Program-made: the position numbers and the translations under genes | Notes under the pieces: model-generated | The model's input: only the letters and a program-made list of their open reading frames with translations | Told to the model about the DNA's origin: nothing | Databases searched by the model: none | Shown here: positions 47,161 to 54,538 of the stretch, one piece after another | Layout: every line of letters begins with the position of its first letter | How positions within the stretch are numbered: the stretch's first letter is position 1 | From: Lachnospiraceae bacterium | GTDB taxonomy: Bacteria; Bacillota; Clostridia; Lachnospirales; Lachnospiraceae | DNA length: 64,000 nucleotides | NCBI GenBank assembly: GCA_017437065.1 | Contig: JAFSBX010000141.1 | Coordinates: forward strand, 145,675 to 209,674 | Direction of reading: 5' to 3'

Positions 47161-47802
47161 ATGAACACAAATGAACCTATAGATTCGATGTCAAAGCAGG
47201 AAATTGTGGATGTACTTTATAGAGCTGCTAATATCATACAGAGATTTGATGCTATTGACAGGGAACTGGAGCGGGCAGAGGCCAGGTATGAGAAGAAAGA
47301 AGCGGGCGGCTACAAGAAACCCTGGCATGGTATGAAACCTTTTTGGAAAAAAATACTCATATTGTTTGTGTCTGTAGCGTTAGTGTTGGAATTGGATGAT
47401 TCTTTCAACAAACTGGCAGTTGTATTATTTGATGTTTGGGGATTATCGGCTAATATGTCTGTTTTTCTGGTAAAAGCATTACAATTCATGATTATCATTC
47501 TTATACTTGTATTGGCGCAGACACTGGCTAATAAATGGATTATAAAAAGAAATAAAGAAATTGCCGGTGGAGTGGAGTATAAGCGTGTTCAAAAAGTGCA
47601 GACAGAACTGGATGCAGTAGTGGATGAATATGCACAAATTTACCGCATACACATTGACCGGATGAAACGGCTTCCGGATGCTTACAGATTTGAAAAAAAA
47701 GCTTTCCTTTTTATGGCAAAAGCAATAGAGCAAGGGAGAGCAGAAACTTTTGAAGAGGCGGTTAAACTATATGAAAGAAAATATAAATATAGAAAATTGT
47801 AA
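47161..47802 (+). CDS. Two-helix membrane protein with coiled-coil ends, unknown function
   Basis: A 213-residue protein starting at ATG 47161 (AAAGGAG upstream). A charged N-terminal coiled-coil-like part (about 1-60) precedes two transmembrane helices (KKILILFVSVALVLEL; FLVKALQFMIIILILVLAQ), and a cytoplasmic C-terminal helical region follows. No family was recognised. It is 78 nt after the mosaic AAA/protease gene and overlaps the next gene by 32 nt, so all three are probably one operon. It may anchor the soluble complex at the membrane. Confidence 0.7.
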   Translation: MNTNEPIDSMSKQEIVDVLYRAANIIQRFDAIDRELERAEARYEKKEAGGYKKPWHGMKPFWKKILILFVSVALVLELDDSFNKLAVVLFDVWGLSANMSVFLVKALQFMIIILILVLAQTLANKWIIKRNKEIAGGVEYKRVQKVQTELDAVVDEYAQIYRIHIDRMKRLPDAYRFEKKAFLFMAKAIEQGRAETFEEAVKLYERKYKYRKL

Positions 47803-48424
47803 AAGATGCGGTGCAAAAATTGATCCGAGAACAGAATGTTGTGTCAATTGTGGTCTTCATGTGAGCGTTCAATCAGAGAAGAGGAAAAAGACGATACTTA
47901 AAATTATACTGGCAGTGGCAGCGGTTATAGTAGTTCTATTAGGGGCAAAAGTCATTCTGAATCTAATTGCAGCAAAGTTCGACGTAGCACCGAATAATGG
48001 ATATTTAGAAGTGGTAGAGGAACTGATGGATGCGGTATATGTAGATACTGACATGACAAAATTCATATCATTGATGCCGGAGGCAATCGTGCAACAAAAG
48101 ATTAATGAAAATTTTGATGGAGACGAGAATGCTTTCAAGGAAAGAATGCAGGAGATATATGCAGAAATTGAGGGTATGACGGCAGATACAGATTCTGTTA
48201 CATGGGAGATTAATGAGGAACTTGACATGGTGGGAGTGCAGTTAGACCGCTATGAGGAGCTTTTGGAGGAGGAGACCGGAGTTGCCATAAAGCTTCGTTC
48301 GGTGAAGGCGCTTGATCTTATTGTTTCCTATACGGCAAATGGCGAGCAAAAGGAAGAGAGTATGTATGTGCTGTTGGGGCTGATTGACGGTGAGTGGTAT
48401 TTAGTCAGTTTTACACAGGATTAG
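47771..48424 (+). CDS. Zinc-ribbon membrane-anchored protein, unknown function
   Basis: A 217-residue protein. An N-terminal zinc ribbon with two Cys pairs (CKRCGA and CCVNCGL) is followed by a basic stretch, one transmembrane helix (ILKIILAVAAVIVVLLGAKVIL, about residues 44-66), and an exported acidic domain of about 145 residues. That domain has the look of a DUF4878-type NTF2-like fold (ending LLGLIDGEWYLVSF). ATG 47771 has GAAGAGGCGG upstream and overlaps the previous gene. Similar zinc-ribbon/TM/NTF2 proteins are common in Firmicutes with unknown roles. Confidence 0.7.
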   Translation: MKENINIENCKRCGAKIDPRTECCVNCGLHVSVQSEKRKKTILKIILAVAAVIVVLLGAKVILNLIAAKFDVAPNNGYLEVVEELMDAVYVDTDMTKFISLMPEAIVQQKINENFDGDENAFKERMQEIYAEIEGMTADTDSVTWEINEELDMVGVQLDRYEELLEEETGVAIKLRSVKALDLIVSYTANGEQKEESMYVLLGLIDGEWYLVSFTQD

Positions 48425-48466
48425 AGCAGCAGAGAATTGTTTAAAAGAAAGTGGGTAGATAAAACA

Positions 48467-49849
48467 ATGGACAGTATTAAAATGAAACAGATACAAAAAC
48501 AGTTTGAACAACTTTATCATACCGTGGAAGAGCTTGGTGGTACGATTTATGAGGTGGCACGGGATTCGGGATTTCGGTCTGCATATGAATATATGTTAAA
48601 ATGGACGGATTCTGAGGATGAGACGGAAAATATTACGTCGGATGATGTGACGCTGCTGACGGAGTGCTATGTATATGAAGAGGACTTTGACAAGGCAGAG
48701 CGAATTTTTTTGTTTTCGAAAGATGAAGAGGAGACATTTCTCCGAAGTCTTGGAACACAAAAAGATGGTAGGTTTCTGGTGCCGGTACATGCATTAAAAG
48801 AACTTGAGAGAGCCGGTTATTTATGTCTGAATGACAGAACACCTCTTACTGCATGGACAAGTGATTATACGTTTATGGGAGATGGATGGAACAGAGCACT
48901 TTATGTGGAGACACCGATGGAAGACGTATATTTGATGCCGGATATTTATGCGGTGCAGCAGGCGGTTAAAATTTACCACGCTGAGTGTCTGATCAGAAAA
49001 AATAGGAATCCGCGTTTTTTTGCAGAGAGAATCAATGATGCAGATGAAACGCTTCTGTCAAATATAGAGACGCTTCTTCCCAAGGTATTTCCGGAACATT
49101 GGCTGGTGAGCTACAAAGAGAAAACAATGCCATTAAGTTATCAGAAGCTAGTGTATCAGATATGTTATATCAAGTATTATTATGAAGATATTTATCAGCT
49201 GGTATGGTTAGAATCGTTTTATGCTGACAGCGGTGAGATTTTTGTGTCGGAAGATGAGACTTTAAGGAAAGGAATCCATGCAGTTGCAGAAGCCTTCGAC
49301 GCAAAAGAGGAATATTGTCTGAAGGAAGGGGAGAGGGCACTTGTTCTTTGTCTGAATGATACGGATTTTGATGCAGGCTTTGTAGAAAAATGTGATGGAA
49401 ATCTTATCTGTCTGACAGACACATGCAAGATAGATTTAAAGGAATGCATGGAGGATGCAGACAAACGGCTGATAGAGAAGATGAAAGAGACGATTGATTT
49501 TGAGTGGTTAAATATAGCGGGAATTCGTGAGGAGGACGAGAAGTATAAAGATGCGTTTGAGGAATTTTATGGAACGTTAGAGCGGGTAAAGCGCCAATTC
49601 TTGCGGAATGATGAGGCAACTATTATATTTAAAAATTTGTGGATGGGGATATATGCGCCTATGAAACGGGAGGAGTATAGGGAGTGTATGCTTCCGGTTT
49701 ATCAAGTCATCACGAAGAACGTGCAGGAAATGTGTTCTGTGGATAGATTTTCCAAGATTTATCTGGTGGGAGATAAGAGTGGTGATATCAGCTTCTGGGA
49801 ATATTTAGAGGAACAGTATCAGGCAGAAGTATGTATTCTTATGCAATAG
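48467..49849 (+). CDS. Large soluble protein with an Hsp70/actin-like C-terminal signature
   Basis: A 460-residue protein starting at ATG 48467 (GGGTAGA upstream; TTG 48437 is a longer option). Most of it is not recognisable. It is mixed alpha/beta and rich in acidic and aromatic residues. The last 45 residues (VDRFSKIYLVGDKSGDISFWEY, then a segment ending AEVCIL) resemble the late phosphate-binding region of Hsp70/actin ATPases (ILVGG...). The N-terminal nucleotide-binding motifs of that superfamily were not seen, so an inactive or highly diverged member, perhaps related to DUF5716, is possible. Confidence 0.6.
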   Translation: MDSIKMKQIQKQFEQLYHTVEELGGTIYEVARDSGFRSAYEYMLKWTDSEDETENITSDDVTLLTECYVYEEDFDKAERIFLFSKDEEETFLRSLGTQKDGRFLVPVHALKELERAGYLCLNDRTPLTAWTSDYTFMGDGWNRALYVETPMEDVYLMPDIYAVQQAVKIYHAECLIRKNRNPRFFAERINDADETLLSNIETLLPKVFPEHWLVSYKEKTMPLSYQKLVYQICYIKYYYEDIYQLVWLESFYADSGEIFVSEDETLRKGIHAVAEAFDAKEEYCLKEGERALVLCLNDTDFDAGFVEKCDGNLICLTDTCKIDLKECMEDADKRLIEKMKETIDFEWLNIAGIREEDEKYKDAFEEFYGTLERVKRQFLRNDEATIIFKNLWMGIYAPMKREEYRECMLPVYQVITKNVQEMCSVDRFSKIYLVGDKSGDISFWEYLEEQYQAEVCILMQ

Positions 49850-49888
49850 CAAAGGGTGTCCTATTTCGTAAAGAGTAGGAAAAGAGTA

Positions 49889-49931
49889 GGAAACTTTGCC
49901 TGCCAGAAATGATTTTTTAAATTGATACAAT
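49889..49931 (+). promoter_or_regulatory. Conserved 17-nt promoter element, copy 2, with -10 box
   Basis: GGAAACTTTGCCTGCCA (49889-49905), 20 nt, TACAAT (49926-49931), before the lipoprotein gene. Sequence and spacing match the copy at 39818 although the intervening bases differ. Confidence 0.7.
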
Positions 49932-49981
49932 GTCTGCATAGAACAGAAAAGAGCCGGTGAAGTGGCAGAATGGGAGGAAAC

Positions 49982-50962
49982 ATGAAAAAAGTATTAGTGG
50001 CAGTTTTTTTAGGAGGCTTAGTACTTACAGGCTGTGGTTCAAATGAAGCAGAGGAGAGTAGTGCGGCAATTTTGTCAGAGAAGAAAGTACGGGTAGAGGC
50101 AGGAACAGATGAGCAGAATGCAGAAGTGCAGGCAGAGGCACAGGAAACAGAGATACCGGAAGAAACAGAGGTAGTCAGTGTTTTTGCAAAATTGCCGGAT
50201 GAATTTGTATATTCCGGCGGTGCCGGTGGCTGGGCGACGGAATTGTATTTGAATGATGACGGAACCTTTAACGCGCAGTACCATGATTCGGATTTAGGTT
50301 ATACCGGTACAGACTACCCGAATGGAACGGTATACATCAGCAATTATTCCGGAAAGTTTACAGAGCCGCAGATGGTAAATGAATATACATATTCTATGAC
50401 AGTGGAATCTATTGAGCTGGAAATGGAAGCGGGACAGGAATACTATGAGGACGGCAAACGCTATGTAACCTGTGGAGCTTCGGAGCTTGAGGATGCGGGA
50501 GAGCTTTTCGTGTATATGCCCGGGGCGAGGAAAGAGAATATGCCGGAGGAATTTGTTTCATGGGCGAATTATGGTGATTTTGGTCCGGAGAATGATTTTA
50601 GGTGCTATGGAATCTATAATCCGGCAAAACAGCTTGCGTTTATAGGATATCATTTTACGGCGTTTGAAGAACTTCAGAAACTGAGTGGAACATTCCGGAA
50701 CGAAAGCGGAGATGAGTTTATTATTGATATTTATCAGGACAGTGAAAATCTGGTGGATGAGATTGGAAGCGTGTACTGGACAGCGAAGGGGAGTGAGAAA
50801 GAATTCGGGCATGTGTATAAACTTGCAGAGGGCGGATTTAAAATTGCTCTCCCGGAATCTAAGGTTTACTATTTTGAAATTACGGACAATCATGTAAATC
50901 ACACACAGTTTGCCGGAGATGAAATAAGCGGAGAGCTTGGAACCTTTACAAAAGTGGAATAA
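49982..50962 (+). CDS. Lipoprotein of unknown function
   Basis: A 326-residue lipoprotein. The signal peptide MKKVLVAVFLGGLVLTGCG ends in a lipobox with Cys near residue 18. An acidic, Glu/Ala-rich spacer (about 25-65) precedes a beta-rich extracytoplasmic domain with two similar-looking parts (DGTFNAQYHDSDLGYTGTDY; GTFRNESGDEFIIDIYQDS). ATG 49982 has GGGAGG upstream. It starts a new transcription unit behind the second conserved promoter element. It is the only clear exported sensor-like protein in the cluster, so it may report envelope state to the cytoplasmic components. That role is a guess. Confidence 0.75.
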   Translation: MKKVLVAVFLGGLVLTGCGSNEAEESSAAILSEKKVRVEAGTDEQNAEVQAEAQETEIPEETEVVSVFAKLPDEFVYSGGAGGWATELYLNDDGTFNAQYHDSDLGYTGTDYPNGTVYISNYSGKFTEPQMVNEYTYSMTVESIELEMEAGQEYYEDGKRYVTCGASELEDAGELFVYMPGARKENMPEEFVSWANYGDFGPENDFRCYGIYNPAKQLAFIGYHFTAFEELQKLSGTFRNESGDEFIIDIYQDSENLVDEIGSVYWTAKGSEKEFGHVYKLAEGGFKIALPESKVYYFEITDNHVNHTQFAGDEISGELGTFTKVE

Positions 50963-51023
50963 GAGCAACTGACGGTAAGAAGATTAAGGATAAGAAGTGT
51001 GCATAAAGGAGCGAAAGGAAGAA

Positions 51024-51893
51024 ATGGGATATAATACGAACGACGAGAAGAATATTTGGAACGGATACTTAAATGAGATGCGTCATGATGCGATTGCGAG
51101 ACAAAAACAGACAGAACCTATGGATACAGACATCGAATTATTAGGACGTGTAATCTATTTTGTTACGAGTTTTGCAAAGAAAGCACGGGCTTATGGTCTG
51201 CTGGCAGTGGAAGAAGATGCGTCCCGCCTGGATTTAGAAAATCGGACGGAGGCAATTCTCTATGAGGCAGCAGAGCTGATTGTAGATGGCTACAGCCCGG
51301 AGTGTATATCAGAGGTGCTTTCTAATTATTATTGGGTAAGCCGGCCGGAGGGCTTTGAGGCGACAGCTGCATATATTAGTATCCGTGGTGCACTTTTGGT
51401 TCAGGAAGGCACGAATCCATATGGGGTGAAGCAGATGGTAAGCAGTATGCTTCCGACTAAGATACGGGAAAAGTGTATCGAAGTCTGCCGGAACTATGAA
51501 GCGCAGGAACAAAAAAGCAAAGATGAAATTGCAAAAGTTTATTTTGAGACGGATTTCTCGCGAAGTGAGGGGCTGGAGGTAAGAGAAGCACTTGATTGGC
51601 TGGAGAGGGAGCTTTCCTATTTGTCGGACAGGGAAATTCAGCGATTGCTACGGGAAGTTGATAATAATTATCTGGTGCCGGCACTGATAGGTATGAAGCA
51701 AAACGCACGTCAGGCGATTGCAAGAAATATGTCCACACGCCTGCGTGGGATGATTATGGAAGATTGTTATCAATTGGCGGATATAGATGATTGTGCAATC
51801 GCGGAAGGTGCGGTGTATGTCACCGAAAAATTAAAGGTACTGCAAGCATGTGGAGAAATTATGGATGCTGAGAGCAGACTTCTTTATAAGTAA
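51024..51893 (+). CDS. Soluble MotA-loop/FliG-C-like protein
   Basis: A 289-residue cytoplasmic protein. The N-terminal half resembles the cytoplasmic loop of MotA stators (GLLAVEEDASRLDLENRTEA, then AELIVDGYSPECISEVLS) but has no transmembrane helix. The C-terminal half resembles the FliG middle/C domain (YLSDREIQRLLREVDNNYLV; ARNMSTRLRGMIMEDC; a final VLQACGEI). No other flagellar gene is present. ATG 51024 has AAAGGAAG upstream. It appears to be flagellar stator-rotor modules reused in a non-motility complex, perhaps as an oligomerising scaffold. Confidence 0.7.
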   Translation: MGYNTNDEKNIWNGYLNEMRHDAIARQKQTEPMDTDIELLGRVIYFVTSFAKKARAYGLLAVEEDASRLDLENRTEAILYEAAELIVDGYSPECISEVLSNYYWVSRPEGFEATAAYISIRGALLVQEGTNPYGVKQMVSSMLPTKIREKCIEVCRNYEAQEQKSKDEIAKVYFETDFSRSEGLEVREALDWLERELSYLSDREIQRLLREVDNNYLVPALIGMKQNARQAIARNMSTRLRGMIMEDCYQLADIDDCAIAEGAVYVTEKLKVLQACGEIMDAESRLLYK

Positions 51894-51913
51894 CATCGGA
51901 AAGGAACAAAGAA

Positions 51914-52273
51914 ATGTTTGGTTTATCAAATTCTCAAATAGGATGTTTAGTAGTTGGCATTTTGATTGTACTAATGATTTACCGTTCGCATCAAAAGCAA
52001 AGAAAACGCTACGCATATGCCAGAAAGTCAGAAGTATTGCGAGAGGCAGAAGCGCGTGAGATGAACGAATTCATTTTAAATGTAAACAGGCGCAAATTAC
52101 GTGAAAGCAGAGAAGCTCATTTAAGTTCCGTTAGACGAAAAAACGCTTTACATTTACAGAATGGCGGTGTTGTGTGGACAGATGAAGCGAAAGCAATGTT
52201 AGAATACGACAGACAGCATTATGACGAATGGATGGCAGTCGGAATGACACCACCATCTTTTGGAAAAAAATAA
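51914..52273 (+). CDS. Small single-helix membrane protein, unknown
   Basis: A 119-residue protein with one N-terminal transmembrane helix (IGCLVVGILIVLMIY) and a long, very basic and charged helical tail (RSHQKQRKRYAYARKS). No family was recognised. GGAAAGGAAC precedes ATG 51914, 20 nt after the previous gene. Probably in the same operon. Confidence 0.65.
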   Translation: MFGLSNSQIGCLVVGILIVLMIYRSHQKQRKRYAYARKSEVLREAEAREMNEFILNVNRRKLRESREAHLSSVRRKNALHLQNGGVVWTDEAKAMLEYDRQHYDEWMAVGMTPPSFGKK

Positions 52274-52293
52274 CACAGGAAGGAAAGAAGGAA

Positions 52294-52644
52294 ATGTTTG
52301 AAATCACAAAAAATGGTCTGAAGCGAAAGTCTGATATTAAATCATTAAAACTTCAGAATAAGGATTATGATGTAATATTTTTCTATTATGGAGACTATGA
52401 GCAAGATTTTGAGAGTGGCATTTGTGACGTAGCGAATTTATCCATGTCATGTAAAGCGAAAGGAGATGCACTTGCTATTGAGCTGATGGGAGGAAAGTTG
52501 TTTATTGATGCAGCAGATTCGGATTTCATAATTTTAGAAAAAGCGGCAGAGTATCAAAAACGGTTTGAGACGGCGTATGCGTCAGCATGTGAGCTGGCGA
52601 AAATCATAAAACAGTATTTTGGGCTGGATGCAGTATCCACATAA
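52294..52644 (+). CDS. Small alpha/beta protein, unknown
   Basis: A 116-residue protein. It begins with beta strands (YDVIFFYYGDYEQDFES; ALAIELMGGKLFIDA) and ends in a long helix (EKAAEYQKRFETAYASACEL), a layout that recalls small PH-like domains. It has no catalytic motif. ATG 52294 is chosen because AAAGAAGGAA is directly upstream, 20 nt after the previous stop. Probably co-transcribed with its neighbours. Confidence 0.65.
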   Translation: MFEITKNGLKRKSDIKSLKLQNKDYDVIFFYYGDYEQDFESGICDVANLSMSCKAKGDALAIELMGGKLFIDAADSDFIILEKAAEYQKRFETAYASACELAKIIKQYFGLDAVST

Positions 52645-52715
52645 AAATAAAAGAAGATGATTTTGATGAAATGAATAATCTTAAAGAATAATATGATTGA
52701 AAGGAAATGAAAAAA

Positions 52716-53555
52716 ATGATGGAAAATGAAAGAACAATGGTTGAAAAAGTAGAAAACGAAGGTGTAATCGGCAGTGATGAGGTCGGAAAAGTAGAGCCTT
52801 TTAAGCAGCTTATGGTAGTTGCTGTGTATGCCGACCCGGATGTGCCGCGGACAGCCGAGAACGGGAATGAATTAAATACCGGCGATTCTAAAAAAAATTC
52901 CGGTGCAAAAGAGCGAGCGATAAAGCTAGGCAAGATGCTTACCGGCTTTGAAAACTTTGATGAGATTGAGGACAAGGTTTATACGAATGAAAAATATGGC
53001 CTGCTATACTATATTAAAATCATTCCAAACGAAGTTTATAATGAGTGGGAAGCAAAGAATACAAGCAAAAAGCGTTATGGAAATGCACTGTTAGCTTACG
53101 CACACAATGAAGCACTGCGCAAAGTATATGAAGAAGTAAAGGCACAGGGAAAAAGAGTGGCCAATATAGTAGTAGATGATTTCATTTCTACGAAAACCCT
53201 GCATAAAGAACAGTTCCGTGAATATACAGGCTGGATTGCACCGGAAACAGAGTGTGTGACACAACTGTCTGACATTCAGGTAATTATGGAAGACCATGCA
53301 GAGGACAAATACCGTCATACAGTCGGTGCAGCATCAAATATCGGGGATTATGTGGATCAGCTCTGGCATAAGAAAGTAATTGCAGCGTTTCAAGAGTGTG
53401 GTGTTCCATTCAAGAGTACCTGGTTTGATAATTTCCACAGTCAGTCTGAGGTAAATTATGTGTTTAATCTGATTGCTGAAAAGTGCGGAGATGTGGATAA
53501 GGCACCAGTGACGGTAAAACATACCGAATACTATAAACGCTGGAAAAATAAATAG
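52716..53555 (+). CDS. RNase HIII/HII-like ribonuclease
   Basis: A 279-residue protein. Its core matches RNase HII/HIII: IGSDEVGKVEPFKQLMVVAV (first Asp-Glu pair), a basic stretch equivalent to the DSKKL motif (SGAKERAIKLGKML), IKIIPNEVYNEW, NEALRKVYEE, then VANIVVDDFI (third acid), and a late EDKYRHTVGAASNIG like the ESKHLAVAAAS helix. The catalytic acids of the first and third motifs are present; the fourth is less certain. It lacks the usual RNase HIII N-terminal TBP-like domain. A hybrid-binding domain is instead carried by the mosaic protein at 43033. ATG 52716 is preferred to ATG 52707 for spacing. Confidence 0.75.
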   Translation: MMENERTMVEKVENEGVIGSDEVGKVEPFKQLMVVAVYADPDVPRTAENGNELNTGDSKKNSGAKERAIKLGKMLTGFENFDEIEDKVYTNEKYGLLYYIKIIPNEVYNEWEAKNTSKKRYGNALLAYAHNEALRKVYEEVKAQGKRVANIVVDDFISTKTLHKEQFREYTGWIAPETECVTQLSDIQVIMEDHAEDKYRHTVGAASNIGDYVDQLWHKKVIAAFQECGVPFKSTWFDNFHSQSEVNYVFNLIAEKCGDVDKAPVTVKHTEYYKRWKNK

Positions 53556-53575
53556 AAAAGTAGGGGGAGGCTGTG

Positions 53576-54484
53576 ATGAATTATTTCGACATACCGGACG
53601 AGGAATTTGAGGAGTTATTTAACACAGGGATGGAAGATTTAGATTTTTGTGTGCGTACATATAATGCGCTAAAAAGATGGGGATGCAAGACGGTAGCTGA
53701 GTTGGCATATATGTCAGTGGAAGAAGTGCAGAAAGTGAGAAATCTGCATCCGCGCGCAATTGCATTTAAGGAAGTGCAGGAGAAGCTGGCAGAACGGAAT
53801 ATTTCTCTTATGACACAGGAGGAGAAACAGCGGATTCTTAGTGAGACGGATAATCCAAAGGTCTTAAGAAGACAGATAAAGAGACTGGAGGAACGAGAGA
53901 AAAGTAGTCAGGAGAAGATTTGCTGTTATGAACGTGAAAAGAAGGATGAATGGCAGGAAATCAAAAAAAATAGGAAACGGGCACTAAAGGAGGCACGCGG
54001 AATTGTCCACACAAGTCCATATCCGATTGCAAGTATTTTGAGAACCATGTATTTTGGACAAAGTGCTAAGGAAGGATGTGGCTTTTGTGAAATCTTCGAT
54101 TTGTGGAACAGGCATTGTTTTGTGGAAGATGATTCGAGAGACGGAAATGATTTAAATGATAGCTGCGAGGAATGCATAGAAATATTCCTTGCAGATTATT
54201 ACTGGGGACAGCGTATGTCGGCAAAGCTGGCAGAGGAACGTGGAGAAGCACCAAAGATGATACGCATGAATATCTGCGGTGGTGATTTGATTGGAAGATG
54301 TCCGGTATGTAAACAGCGTCATAGATACAATAAGAATGAGTACTACTGTTTCCGGTGCGGCTCTTTTCTAAACTGGGACGAAGAAAATTGGGATGAAAAA
54401 ACCCGGGAGAATGTGTATTCGTGTTTTTATGATGACGATGATGAGTTTAATGAGGAAGAAGTCAGCGATGGAGATGTAGAGTAA
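53576..54484 (+). CDS. RNA polymerase alpha-CTD-like / zinc-ribbon protein
   Basis: A 302-residue protein. Residues about 18-80 closely resemble the C-terminal domain of the RNA polymerase alpha subunit (MEDLDFCVRTYNALKRWGCK, then VAELAYMSVEEVQKVRNL), including the helix-hairpin-helix. A charged coiled coil (about 85-140) follows, then a region with Cys pairs (CGFCEIFDLWNRHC; CEECIE) and a C-terminal zinc ribbon (CPVCKQRHRY, then YYCFRCGSFL), with an acidic tail. ATG 53576 has GGGGGAGG upstream. It could bind UP-element-like DNA or the transcription complex. Confidence 0.7.
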   Translation: MNYFDIPDEEFEELFNTGMEDLDFCVRTYNALKRWGCKTVAELAYMSVEEVQKVRNLHPRAIAFKEVQEKLAERNISLMTQEEKQRILSETDNPKVLRRQIKRLEEREKSSQEKICCYEREKKDEWQEIKKNRKRALKEARGIVHTSPYPIASILRTMYFGQSAKEGCGFCEIFDLWNRHCFVEDDSRDGNDLNDSCEECIEIFLADYYWGQRMSAKLAEERGEAPKMIRMNICGGDLIGRCPVCKQRHRYNKNEYYCFRCGSFLNWDEENWDEKTRENVYSCFYDDDDEFNEEEVSDGDVE

Positions 54485-54538
54485 GATAAACCACTGATGT
54501 GAGGTAAGAAATATATTGGAGCAGATAGGAGAGTACAT

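Noticed and set aside
51024-51893. Part of a flagellar operon
   Set aside because: The protein has MotA/FliG-like parts but no transmembrane helices, and no other flagellar gene is in the window.
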